From Rubrobacter_F sp035642415 (lineage in GTDB: Bacteria; Actinomycetota; Rubrobacteria; Rubrobacterales; Rubrobacteraceae): a stretch of 41,803 nt of DNA. Within the stretch, counting starts at the first letter, position 1; the number at the start of each line of letters is the position of its first letter. Position numbers and translations under genes: made by a program. Shown in pieces: positions 1 to 8,058 of this stretch. Where the stretch lies: contig DASQSI010000213.1 of the NCBI GenBank assembly GCA_035642415.1, positions 1-41,803 of the forward strand, written 5' to 3'. Under the pieces are notes generated by a model, which saw only the letters and a program-made list of their open reading frames with translations, searched no databases and was not told the DNA's origin.

Positions 1-236
1 GCGAGGCGTTGGGGTTGACCACGCTCATCTCCCGGATCAGTTCCAACCCGTCCCCGTCGGGCAGCAAGGGGTCGACGAGCGCGACGTCTATCCCGTTCAG
101 GTGCACACCGCGGGTATCTGCAAGCGAACCGGCCTGCCAAACTCACCTCCAGGTCCTCCTCTTGGTTCAACCGTGCCGCCAGGGCCTCCCGGAAGGCGTT
201 ATGAGGGTTGACCAGTAAGATGCGTTTTTTCGACAC
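1..236 (-). pseudogene. Response regulator receiver domain, frameshifted and cut by window edge
   Basis: Reading leftward from a GTG at 236, the N-terminus is a typical receiver domain start (SKKRILLVNPHNAFREALAA). Near 143 the frame breaks: removing one base (GAGGTG-A-GTTTGG) restores VWQAGSLADTRGVHLNG followed by IDVALVDPLLPDGDGLEL, which carries the phospho-acceptor Asp strand (ALVDP). The rest lies beyond base 1. The order resembles the NarL/LuxR class, but the output domain is not visible. The start lies 6 bp after the stop of a 51-codon gene, so the two were probably co-translated. A true pseudogene or a one-base sequence error are both possible. Confidence 0.7.
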
Positions 237-242
237 AGCTCC

Positions 243-398
243 CTACCATTGCCCGTCGGGGAACAAAACCTCAAAGGCTGTGCAGTTAGGGGCTTCGTAG
301 TGCCTCTTTATCGTACCGACCAACCCCTGCAGGTCGGCTTTTCTGTAGTTCAAGTTCACCCGCACCCTCGTGCCGCTCCGCGCCTCCTCTAACTTCAT
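243..398 (-). CDS. Small hypothetical protein (51 aa) upstream of response regulator
   Basis: ATG at 398 is preceded by a strong ribosome site (GGGGGTG, about 6 bases upstream) and runs to TAG at 243-245. The product starts MKLEEARSGTRVRVNLNY and ends FEVLFPDGQW. The alternation of hydrophobic and polar residues suggests a small beta-rich domain; there is no membrane segment and only one Cys. It sits between a zinc-ribbon protein (31 bp upstream) and the response regulator (6 bp downstream), so the three look like one leftward operon. I do not recognise a named family, so a signalling role rests on position only. Confidence 0.5.
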   Translation of the reverse strand: MKLEEARSGTRVRVNLNYRKADLQGLVGTIKRHYEAPNCTAFEVLFPDGQW

Positions 399-429
399 TG
401 ACTTCACCCCCTATCAAAGGTGCTGTCCA

Positions 430-663
430 TTAACGGTTTAGCTCTACTATCTGGCGATTCCCGCAAAAGAGGCACTCAAAGCTCTCCAAGTGATAGATGC
501 CATACACCCCCGAGGGGCCATCCGACAACATCCGCACCGAGGAAATAGCAGGATACACAGCAAAGCTCCTACAGTTATCGCAACGCCGCCTGTAGAGAAC
601 CTCGTTTGTGTAGGCTCCTTGCCCTTCCCCGATGATTACCGCCCCCGAGATAGCCCTCGCCAT
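430..663 (-). CDS. Small zinc-ribbon-like protein (77 aa)
   Basis: The start is taken at the ATG at 663 because GAGGAGG lies about 11 bases upstream; an in-frame ATG further out has no such site. The product begins MARAISGAVIIGEG and has two CxxC pairs, RRCDNC near residue 28 and FECLFCGN near residue 65, the spacing of a one-zinc ribbon. It has no catalytic motif or membrane helix. Such proteins usually bind metal structurally or bind nucleic acid or protein. It is the first gene of the leftward group ending in the response regulator. No family name is assigned. Confidence 0.6.
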   Translation of the reverse strand: MARAISGAVIIGEGQGAYTNEVLYRRRCDNCRSFAVYPAISSVRMLSDGPSGVYGIYHLESFECLFCGNRQIVELNR

Positions 664-707
664 TATTGTGCGATCCTCCTCTAAGTTAGCAGCAGTTGGC
701 AAAAAGA

Positions 708-735
708 GAGGCCGGAGCTGTTAAGCTCCGGCCTC
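708..735 (-). terminator. Rho-independent terminator, leftward
   Basis: A perfect 12-bp stem (GAGGCCGGAGCT, 708-719, with AGCTCCGGCCTC, 724-735) closes a 4-base loop. On the minus strand it is followed by TCTTTTT, so it terminates leftward transcription. It overlaps the last codons of the 721-996 reading frame and separates that gene from the response regulator group. Confidence 0.85.
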
Positions 736-996
736 CTTCTCCTTTATAGTGGTTGCGTGCGTCACGGCCACGCCCGAACGATGGACGTTGCGCTCCAGGT
801 TGCCCGCAGCCAGCTCTGTTAGCGTTAGCGCCCGGCGTGCCCCTATTTTGCTCGAGCGCTCCGGTCCTGTGGTTAGACAGCCAAGGCAGCAGGCGTAGTA
901 GGATCCCGTTTTGATTCTGGTCACCAGAGCAGGGTAGCTAGCGTGATCGCACCTGCTGCTGCTCCTAGTATTAGGGTTCTGTAGTCCGTGCTCCAT
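721..996 (-). CDS. Small Cys-containing hypothetical protein (91 aa)
   Basis: ATG at 996 follows a purine-rich ribosome site (AGGGGGGAAGGGG) about 10 bases upstream. The central part, VTRIKTGSYYACCLGCLTTG followed by PERSSKIGARRAL, has a CCLGC cluster and resembles small single-knuckle proteins that recur in this type of genome. The C-terminal 15 residues lie inside the terminator stem, which is unusual and may mean the original stop was lost. An internal GTG at about 924 could be the true start of the conserved part. No function can be assigned. Confidence 0.4.
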   Translation of the reverse strand: MEHGLQNPNTRSSSRCDHASYPALVTRIKTGSYYACCLGCLTTGPERSSKIGARRALTLTELAAGNLERNVHRSGVAVTHATTIKEKEAGA

Positions 997-1142
997 ATAT
1001 AGCCCGTCCCCTTCCCCCCTCGCGCTACCAATACGCTCCCCAAAGGAAGAAGGAAGGAAGGCCGCGAAATTTCAGCGAGTGTCTTAGGCTGATGAGAGAG
1101 AACACAGGCCTTCCTCCTTTCTCCTACAGGCCCTTTCCCCAA

Positions 1143-2634
1143 GACCTCTCACCAGGAGCCCGAATAATAAGCTTCAGATATTAGCAGCCGATACTCAGTA
1201 TTGAAAGATACAAAACACCTTTTCTTAAAAGTTTTGTAACTAAGGTTAACAAAAGAGGCGGGTACTAGGGCACTCGATAGTACATCTAGGAGGAGCAGAT
1301 CCTGTAGGCGAAGAGGAAGGAGAGCGGATACGAAGTTGCAGTAGCTTTCTTGATCCTTCCAAAAACAGAACCGGCGTCTGGAGCGGTAGATGGGAAAATC
1401 GTGGTGCCGAGGTCGTCTTTGCCCTTGTGCTTAACTCCCTCTTATAAGCTGTTTCATACACGATCGTTTTTGGTACAAGCAGCGTGTATCAAAAACCTCC
1501 GTTTTTGTTACATCCCCCACTCCCCTCTCAAAACCCGCTGTTGAGGCATGCAATGCTGTAACAAAACCCATATCAAAATCAAAGTCTCGGTACTCGGCAA
1601 CGTTAATGAGTTTGAGCCTCCCGGAGGCAATCATCTCCTACAAGTAGGCAAAGCTCTTAGTGAGGGTCCCTGCCTGGTAGTCTAAGCCACACCACTCGGG
1701 CTTTGGCAGCAGTAGCGATAGAACACAGCCGAACAGAACAGGAAACACGCACAGAGCAAAGCCGCTTTTTTGGCCTGAATGGAGCGAATTTGCTAACAGG
1801 CTAGAACCAAGTAGAACTTGCCAATTAAAACTACGAATCAGAAGGTCGCAGGTTTTCTAGTCCTGCCGAGCGCGCTTCCAATAATCTCTTTTTGCAGGAA
1901 AAATACAGCAAAGAAAAAGGGCCGGGAGAGCCTCGTACCCCGACCCGTTAGCCACGACCATTACGCCGCGGCAATTCACCAACAGAGTGCTCTGCTCTAT
2001 GTCAGGCCTCTCTGTCCATCGGCCTTTACCTCCTACTCGAAGGTGTAGTTCCGACGTTAGTATTGTACCAACCAGCAGCCTCCGAAAGGCAAATTTGATT
2101 TGCTGCTCAGGGATAAGCCCATAGGCAAAAAGAGGGACCAGGCTGGTCTCACATAGAAGAAGACGTTGAAGGTGAAGGGGGTATGCCGGCCCACTAATAA
2201 AACGTGTCTTTACCCTCATACTAGCAATACCTCAGCTCAGAGCGTTTGCTAGGATAGGGAGTGAACAGACGGTTTAAACCCGTGCCAATTCTACCCGCTC
2301 GCCGCCGCCTCCGGTCAGCAGAGCGCGGAACTGCAGCTCAAGCTGTTTTGTATTTTGGAAAGAATATAAGCCCAAGCTGCCCCGGCAACTCCAACGCCTG
2401 CTGGGGCAGGAAGTCCACGCGAATAGGGTGGGATTCGGAGGTTTTCTCTTCTTCTCTGCTCATTCGCTTCTTTCTTTAGCCATCGACCGCCTGGAGAAAG
2501 CAGACACAGGTCATCATATACCAACCCACCATTGTGGTGTCACGGGAGACTCTGTTTATTAACCGCGCCCCAGCAGATCGAGTAGACTAAGGACAAACTA
2601 CCCGGCGAACTCAAAGGATTTGAAAGGAGACGTC
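1143..2634. other. 1.5-kb stretch without a convincing gene
   Basis: Base composition is clearly less GC-rich than in flanking genes. Open frames on both strands are short and overlap each other. The best candidate is a leftward 67-codon frame ending at 1431, with TAGGAG only two bases before its ATG at 1634; its product (starts MIASGRLKLINVAEYRDF) has no recognisable motif. No tRNA signature, array or long inverted repeat was seen. It may be decayed genes or acquired DNA. Confidence 0.5.
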
Positions 2635-3033
2635 ATGACCGATCCGGAGACCATCGTTAAGGAGGCCAAGACCGTCGCGATAGTAGGGCTCTCCGATGAC
2701 CCGGAGAAGTATAGCCACGAGGTGGGCAGCTACCTGAAGGAGCAGGGCTACCGCATCATCCCCGTTAACCCTAACTACGAGGAGGTATTCGGGGAGCACG
2801 CTTACGATACGGTCGATCAGATCCCCGAGCAAGTGGACGTGGTAGATGTCTTCCTCCCCCCCGATAAGACCCCGGACATAGCCGAGGACGCCGTCAATGC
2901 TGGGGCCAAGGTGTTGTGGCTGCAGGAAGGCATCGAGAACGAGGAGGCGCGCCGGATAGCCGAAGAAGGAGGCATCGACTTCGTTGAGGACAGGTGCATG
3001 AAGCAAACGCACGAGGGATTACAGAAGAGTTAG
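2635..3033 (+). CDS. CoA-binding domain protein (YccU-like)
   Basis: The 132-residue product is a complete single-domain Rossmann-type CoA-binding protein of the YccU / succinyl-CoA-synthetase alpha N-domain group. The nucleotide loop is AKTVAIVGLSDDPEK near residues 11-25, followed by YSHEVGSYLKEQGYRIIPVN and NPNYEEVFG, then DVVDVFLPP and VLWLQEGIENEE, and a C-terminal VEDRCMK. The start is the ATG at 2635 because AAAGGAG lies 7 bases upstream; a TTG at 2620 would overlap that site. The family binds CoA but its cellular role is unresolved. It is followed after 60 bp by glycosyltransferase genes, with no clear functional tie. Confidence 0.9.
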   Translation: MTDPETIVKEAKTVAIVGLSDDPEKYSHEVGSYLKEQGYRIIPVNPNYEEVFGEHAYDTVDQIPEQVDVVDVFLPPDKTPDIAEDAVNAGAKVLWLQEGIENEEARRIAEEGGIDFVEDRCMKQTHEGLQKS

Positions 3034-3093
3034 GGGCCTTGTCACCAAGCTTCTTGCATGTTCCACCAGATCTAGTCGAGGGCTTTCGCCTGC

Positions 3094-4116
3094 GTGCGTG
3101 AGATCCTGTTCGTGGAGCTGTTGGGTGGGCTCGGCGATGTCCTAATCGCCTTGCCGGCCATCCAAGCTCTGGCTCGCTCGCACCCAGAGGCACGCCTTAC
3201 CGTGCTCACCTTCCCACCCGGCGGCGAGTTGCTGAAGCAAGATCCGTTGATCCACAGGGTAGTGCATGCTCCCAGACCCACCCCTGTCCATCCGCACCGT
3301 GCCCGGGAGGCGGTCGAGGAGCTGCTCGTGCGAGGAAGCTGGGATCTGGTGGTCACGGACACGACTTACGATAGTATAGGCGACCTAGTCTCCTCCTCCG
3401 GCGCGTCGCACGTGATGACGAACCTGTGGCAAACGCCACCCCCGGACGATCGGGTGGGCGAACGCTTCGCCCGCCTCCTGCTCGCCGAGGGCCTGATCGA
3501 AGCACGGGCCATCGCTCCTCCCCAACTGCACCTCACCCCCGAAGAATGCTCCGTCGCCGCCGGACAGCTCTTAGACGTGCACCGCCCGCTCGTCTTCCTC
3601 TTACCGGACGCCGGCATGGAGGTGAAGCGCTGGCCGGAGGAGAGCTGGGGCGTTTTGGGTGGCGCTCTTTGCAACAGCTACGGCGCGGACATCGTGGTAC
3701 CCATCGGCTCCGACCCCGAGCAGGAGGCACGCGTCGTCCGGTCGGTCGGAGAGCGGGCACGCGTGTGGCCGCGCGGGACACTCCGCAAGCTCGCCGCCGC
3801 CCTGTCGTATGCGGACCTCGCCGTAGGGGCAGACACAGGACCGGCGCGCATCGCCGCGGCTCTAGGCGTGCCCACGATCACGCTCTTCGGTCCTTCCTGG
3901 CACGGCCGCTACGGTCAGCCTCCCCCCCATGTCAACCTCCAAGGCCATCCCCGCTGCCCCCAGCGCATCGTCTCCGACTTTACCCAACAGCCTTGCTGGT
4001 ACGAGGGGGCGTGCACCCTCGAGGAACACTCGTGGCGCTCCTGCTTGGAGGACATCTCCGTAGAGGATGTACTGGCTGCGAGCATCCCCTTCCTGCTCAA
4101 CGGAGGCACGCGGTGA
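3094..4116 (+). CDS. Glycosyltransferase family 9 (heptosyltransferase-like)
   Basis: 340 residues with the GT9 two-Rossmann (GT-B) layout. The N-terminal loop LGGLGDVLIALPAIQAL matches the family's GD-(I/V)-(L/V) acceptor region, and the C-terminal donor region has VGADTGPARIAAALGVPTI with LFGPS. Conserved cysteines near the C-terminus (CPQR, QPCWYEGAC, RSCLED) are common in GT9 of non-LPS bacteria. GT9 enzymes add heptose or similar sugars to surface glycans in the cytoplasm. The GTG start at 3094 is the first start after an in-frame stop at 3073; its ribosome site is weak. It overlaps the next gene by 4 bases (GTGA), so the two are coupled. Confidence 0.87.
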   Translation: MREILFVELLGGLGDVLIALPAIQALARSHPEARLTVLTFPPGGELLKQDPLIHRVVHAPRPTPVHPHRAREAVEELLVRGSWDLVVTDTTYDSIGDLVSSSGASHVMTNLWQTPPPDDRVGERFARLLLAEGLIEARAIAPPQLHLTPEECSVAAGQLLDVHRPLVFLLPDAGMEVKRWPEESWGVLGGALCNSYGADIVVPIGSDPEQEARVVRSVGERARVWPRGTLRKLAAALSYADLAVGADTGPARIAAALGVPTITLFGPSWHGRYGQPPPHVNLQGHPRCPQRIVSDFTQQPCWYEGACTLEEHSWRSCLEDISVEDVLAASIPFLLNGGTR

Positions 4117-5198
4117 ACGGACCTTGGGCGGACGCACGGCGCATCCTCGTGATGCGGCTCGATAACATCGGCGACGTGGTGATGACGAGCCCCGTCCTGC
4201 GCGCCCTCAAGGAGAACCTGCCCAGATCGAGCATCACGCTGATGGCGAGCCCCGGCGGAAGCAAGGCTGCACCGCTTCTGCCGTGGGTGGACGAGGTGCT
4301 CCCGTGGCGCGTACTCTGGCAGGATCTGGGAAGCCGTCTGGCCCGCGGCCCCGAGCGAGAGTGGAAGTTGATCAACACCTTGCGTGAGGGCTCATATGAT
4401 GCGGCCGTCATCCTCACCTCCTTCAAGCAGACGCCACACGCAGCCGGCTACGCCTGCGCCCTGGCGGGCATCCCCCTCAGGCTGGGAGAGTCCAAGGAGT
4501 GGGGCGGCAGTGTTCTCACGACCGAGGTACCCCCCGCACCCGACGAGCTGCACCAGGTAAGGCGTAACCTGCGGCTCATCGAACACGCCGGCTTCCGGGT
4601 CGAAGACCGCTCCTTGGAGGTCAGCGTGCCTCCAAGAGCGCGAAAGAGCACCGCCGCACTGCTGGAAGCATATGGCGTGGTATCGGGCACGCCGTATCTT
4701 TTGCTCTGCCCGTGGACGAGCTGTCAGGCCCGCACTTACGCTTCCGAGCGCTTTGCCCTCGCCGCGCGTCGTCTCTCCGAAGAAACGGGCTGGCCGGTCG
4801 TGGTGAGCGGCACTGAAGACGCCCGTGCGCGCAGCGACGAGCTGTTCGGTACGCTGGACGGTCGGAGCGTGGACCTCGTCGGTACCACCGACTTATGCGA
4901 GCTTGCCGCGCTGGTCGAGGGTGCGCAACTGGTACTGACGAACAACACCTCCACCATGCACCTCGCCGACGCCCTGCGCGCGCCGAGCGTGGTGCTGTTC
5001 TCGGGCACCGAGCTCGAAGAGCAATGGCGACCACGCGATGTACCCCACCGGCTGCTTCGCCGCGAAACCTTCTGTAGCCCGTGCTACACCTTCACGTGCC
5101 CGTACCACCTCGAATGTCTGGACATCCCGCCCAATGAAGTGGTCGAGGCCGGCCTCTCGCTACTCGCCGAGGTGGAGCAGGGAAGGTTGCGGGCGTGA
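4113..5198 (+). CDS. Second glycosyltransferase family 9 protein
   Basis: The reading frame is open far upstream, but the real start is the GTG at 4113, overlapping the previous stop as GTGA with GGAGG 6 bases before it. The 361-residue product opens RRILVMRLDNIGDVVMTSPV, the GT9 N-terminal signature, and has the donor-site segment LVLTNNTSTMHLADAL followed by PSVVLFSGTE. A C-terminal cysteine group (FCSPCYTFTCPYHLEC) could bind metal or form disulfides and is shared with the preceding GT9. Sugar and acceptor cannot be read from sequence. It is followed by a GT4 gene with a further 4-base overlap, making a three-enzyme glycan assembly unit. Confidence 0.87.
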   Translation: MNGPWADARRILVMRLDNIGDVVMTSPVLRALKENLPRSSITLMASPGGSKAAPLLPWVDEVLPWRVLWQDLGSRLARGPEREWKLINTLREGSYDAAVILTSFKQTPHAAGYACALAGIPLRLGESKEWGGSVLTTEVPPAPDELHQVRRNLRLIEHAGFRVEDRSLEVSVPPRARKSTAALLEAYGVVSGTPYLLLCPWTSCQARTYASERFALAARRLSEETGWPVVVSGTEDARARSDELFGTLDGRSVDLVGTTDLCELAALVEGAQLVLTNNTSTMHLADALRAPSVVLFSGTELEEQWRPRDVPHRLLRRETFCSPCYTFTCPYHLECLDIPPNEVVEAGLSLLAEVEQGRLRA

Positions 5199-6430
5199 CG
5201 CACGTGGCGATGGTAGCTGGCACGTACCGACCCCAGCGCTGCGGCGTGGCGCACTACGTCCAGCGCCTCCGCTCCGTGCTAGACGAGCGCGGTGTCTCCT
5301 CGGTTGTGCTCACCACCAAAGAGGCAGCCCGGGCCAGTAAAGACCCAAGGGTGAAAGGCGTGGTGCGCGGCTGGGGAACCGTCTATCTGCCGACGCTCGT
5401 CCGAACCCTACGAAGTGTGCGGGCAGACGTGATCCATATCCAGCACGCCGCGGGCACGTACGGTTTCAAGCGCGCCGTCTTCTTCCTGCCACCACTGCTC
5501 AGGGCCACTGGGGTCCGCGCTCCTCTGGTGACGACTGTGCACGAGTACGACTGGTGGGAGTGGGAGCCACGCTTCGTCCCGCAAACGATGCTCGAATCGC
5601 TCAAGGAATGGGGCCAGCGCCGCGGCGTGTGGGACCGCGAGGACGGCTTCCTGCTCACCGGGAGTGACGTCTTGATCACGACGAACGCCCCCATCGAAGC
5701 CACCATCACCGAACGGCTGCCGGGGTTAGCGACCCGTCTGCACCGTGCTCCGCTCGTCGCCAACATAGACGTTGCTCCCGCGGATCGTAGCGAAGCCAGA
5801 AACGAGGTGCGCTCCCGGTACGGCTGGCCCCTCAAGGCCCCGGTGATCGCCTACTTCGGCTTCCTCCATCCGGTCAAAGGGATAGAAAACCTGCTGAAGG
5901 CACACAAAAAAGTGCTCGAGGACCATCCCCAGGCTCGCCTGCTGCTGGTGGGTGGGGCCGAGAGCCTAGCCCTCGGAGAGGAAGCCGCCTGGTACTGGAA
6001 CGCGCTACACGGGCTCGTTTCAGAGCTCGGGCTCAACGAGACGGTGGCGATGACGGGGTATGTGCCGGACGAAGAGGTCTCCTGGCTGCTCTCGGGCGCC
6101 GACGTGGGGGTGCTGCCGTTCAACCACGGCGTTACCCTCAAGAGCGGCACCCTGCTCACGCTCTTCGCGCACGGCCTGCCCGTGGTGGCAACACGCTCCG
6201 ATCCCCCAGAGCCGGAGCTCGCGGACGGACGGCTGGTGCAGCTCGTGGAGCGACGGGACATCTCGGGGCTCGCAGCCGCCCTCTCCGGACTGCTGACCAA
6301 CGCTTCCCAGCGCGCCCGGCTGGTGGAGGCGGGACGCGCTTATTGTAGGCGCCTCTCTTGGTCCGTCATAGCGGAGCGCCACGTGGAGGTGTACGACGCG
6401 GTGCTGAACAAAGCAGCGAGGTCCCAATAA
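5195..6430 (+). CDS. Glycosyltransferase family 4 (GT-B)
   Basis: 411 residues. The N-terminus HVAMVAGTYRPQRCGVAHYV is the glycine-rich acceptor loop of GT4 enzymes. The second domain starts near residue 210 (APVIAYFGFLHPVKGIENLL), contains LLVGG, and has the donor-nucleotide segment GVLPFNHGVTLKSGTLLTLF then AHGLPVVAT. The family is retaining and usually uses a nucleotide sugar. The GTG start overlaps the preceding stop as GTGA at 5195-5198, so it is co-translated with the two GT9 genes. With no transporter, polymerase or sugar-nucleotide gene nearby, the glycan made is unknown. Confidence 0.88.
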   Translation: MTHVAMVAGTYRPQRCGVAHYVQRLRSVLDERGVSSVVLTTKEAARASKDPRVKGVVRGWGTVYLPTLVRTLRSVRADVIHIQHAAGTYGFKRAVFFLPPLLRATGVRAPLVTTVHEYDWWEWEPRFVPQTMLESLKEWGQRRGVWDREDGFLLTGSDVLITTNAPIEATITERLPGLATRLHRAPLVANIDVAPADRSEARNEVRSRYGWPLKAPVIAYFGFLHPVKGIENLLKAHKKVLEDHPQARLLLVGGAESLALGEEAAWYWNALHGLVSELGLNETVAMTGYVPDEEVSWLLSGADVGVLPFNHGVTLKSGTLLTLFAHGLPVVATRSDPPEPELADGRLVQLVERRDISGLAAALSGLLTNASQRARLVEAGRAYCRRLSWSVIAERHVEVYDAVLNKAARSQ

Positions 6431-6459
6431 TTTCTGAGGAAGAGCCAGGGAGGGAAGCC

Positions 6460-7203
6460 TTAGGGGATTTTGGCGACGCCCAAGAGCACCAGCGTCGCAA
6501 TGAGGACCGGCTGGTGAGCGAGATAAACGGGGAGCGAGTGCCTCCCCAAGAAGGTCAGGGGCCGGACACCGGCGACTTCCGGAGCCGGACCAAGGGTGGC
6601 TCGCTTTTCTCCACCATACAGCACGTTGCCGACAAAAATGCCCAGCAGGACCACCCCGAACCAGGGGAAGACTGGCCAGTAATCAAGCGTAGAGAAGTCT
6701 GGTCTGAGCCCCAGCCACACCAACCAGGGCTGATCGGTGCGGAGGGTGCTTAGGTACACACCGGCTGCGATACAGCCGACACCTAGGGCGACGTTTGGAA
6801 GCCTGAACCTCAAGAACGGGTACGCGAGGACTATAGAGGCGCCGATCAGGTGCAATACGCCGAATACGATCATCCCTTCGGGCACGAGAACCCAGGTCGC
6901 CAACGTGATGAGCAGACCATAGGAAAAGATCCGCACCCCCCGCCCGAGGTACTTCTGGAAGAGCTTTTGCCGGGGCAGTTGAGAGGAGACCCACCTCCTA
7001 TAGCTCAGCGTTAGAGAGAGGCCTGCTAGAAAGATGAACGTGCCCCCGATCACGCGTCCGGTGTTCAGCCCCAGCCCAGACCAGAAGAATCTCACGTCGA
7101 AGAGATGGGCGAAGTAGGCCAGGTCGTACGAAAAATGGTATAGGATCATCGCGATCACGGCTATCCCGCGCAGGAAGTCTATCTCCCAGACCCTTCCTCG
7201 CAT
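6460..7203 (-). CDS. DUF1624 / HGSNAT-like membrane acyltransferase domain protein
   Basis: 247 residues from the ATG at 7203. The N-terminus VWEIDFLRGIAVIAMILYHF contains the RG-x-A-x(4)-H region of the heparan-alpha-glucosaminide N-acetyltransferase-like domain (DUF1624), with the likely catalytic His at YHF. About seven hydrophobic segments follow, for example TFIFLAGLSLTLSYRR, GMIVFGVLHLIGASIVLAYP and VFPWFGVVLLGIFVGN, and the end has FLGRHSLPVYLAHQP, typical of the family. It probably moves acyl groups across the membrane onto glycans or lipids, but the substrate is unknown. It converges on the GT4 gene. A Met three codons upstream is also possible; neither has a strong ribosome site. 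Confidence 0.82.
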   Translation of the reverse strand: MRGRVWEIDFLRGIAVIAMILYHFSYDLAYFAHLFDVRFFWSGLGLNTGRVIGGTFIFLAGLSLTLSYRRWVSSQLPRQKLFQKYLGRGVRIFSYGLLITLATWVLVPEGMIVFGVLHLIGASIVLAYPFLRFRLPNVALGVGCIAAGVYLSTLRTDQPWLVWLGLRPDFSTLDYWPVFPWFGVVLLGIFVGNVLYGGEKRATLGPAPEVAGVRPLTFLGRHSLPVYLAHQPVLIATLVLLGVAKIP

Positions 7204-7398
7204 GAGACACATATTAGCCCACAAAGAACAGGCACGGCGCGAAGTGCTCGCCGGCCCCGTAGTGGCTGGTGGTGCTGATGCCGAGCACACCCCTACCCTA
7301 CCTTGCAGAATACGCCGCGGGAATCGCCAACCTGTCTCTTACAGTTGGCGATGGAATAGGAAGCCGGATCGACCGCCCGCATCGTCCGCGGCGCGGCC

Positions 7399-7938
7399 TC
7401 AGGAGCTCTGGTTGGCGCCCGCGACGATCCGGTCGCCGGTGGCGCCGGACGGGTCGGTCCTGTAATCGTCGGCTTTGGCGTGAATGACGAGGGCGCTGCC
7501 GTCCTCGTCGAGGAGCGAGTTCTCGCTTCCGGACAACGTCACCCGGTCGGTGGTGGTGTTGTAATCGGCGGTACCGTCCTCGCGCACGGTTATGTTCTCC
7601 AGGTCGCCTGCGTGCGGTCCATGCGGATTCTCGAACCCGTGCTGCACTCCCGCCGGGTTGAAGTGTTCGCCGGCAGCTTCGAAGTCCGGCGTGATATCAG
7701 CCTTTTCGTGAATATGGATACCGTGCTCACCCGGCTCGAGTCCCTGCAAGATGGTCGCGGTGATGTTTACACCGTTCTCATCTTCTGAGAACTGCGCGTT
7801 ACCGACCGTTTTCCCCTCCTTATCCTTCAGCTCCGCGGTGGCCGTGGGCGTGCCTTGGGCGCTTCCCCCGCAAGCCGAGAGGACTAGTAGCAACAAGGTC
7901 CCGAGCAGCGCAAACAAGCCGGCTCTTCTGTCCCTCAC
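7399..7938 (-). CDS. sodC: Lipoprotein Cu-Zn superoxide dismutase
   Basis: 179 residues starting at GTG 7938, with GGAG upstream. Residues 1-23 form a lipoprotein signal with lipobox LSAC (Cys23), so the enzyme is anchored outside the membrane. All metal ligands are visible: Cu ligands His75, His77, His92 and His153; Zn ligands His92, His100, His109 and Asp112; active-site Arg170 in GDRIVAG. It dismutates extracellular superoxide. Oddly, both cysteines of the usual disulfide are missing: HEKADITPDF replaces the normal HEKGDC, and GDRIVAG replaces GDRIACG, so Cys23 is the only cysteine. It is divergent from a lipoprotein hydrolase gene. Confidence 0.9.
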   Translation of the reverse strand: MRDRRAGLFALLGTLLLLVLSACGGSAQGTPTATAELKDKEGKTVGNAQFSEDENGVNITATILQGLEPGEHGIHIHEKADITPDFEAAGEHFNPAGVQHGFENPHGPHAGDLENITVREDGTADYNTTTDRVTLSGSENSLLDEDGSALVIHAKADDYRTDPSGATGDRIVAGANQSS

Positions 7939-8058
7939 AACCTACTCCTCTCCGTTCCGAGCAAAGCCCGCTTTCGCAGCGCGCGAAGAATACCACAGGC
8001 ATGCCGTACGAAGGGCGCGAGAGGAAACACCATGTAACATTAAAAGACTGACCAGACC

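Noticed and set aside
921..1142. Leftward frame ending in a hydrophobic stretch (LILGAAAGAITLATLLW)
   Set aside because: It shares DNA with the better-supported 721-996 frame, has no ribosome site, and the rest of the product is not protein-like.
1857..2219. 120-codon leftward frame in the gene-poor region
   Set aside because: No ribosome site, no recognisable motif, opposed by another frame on the plus strand; base composition at codon positions does not look coding.
3426..4112. Upstream 229-codon extension of the second GT9 frame
   Set aside because: The extension is an out-of-frame reading of the first GT9 gene; the GTG at 4113 with GGAGG is the real start.
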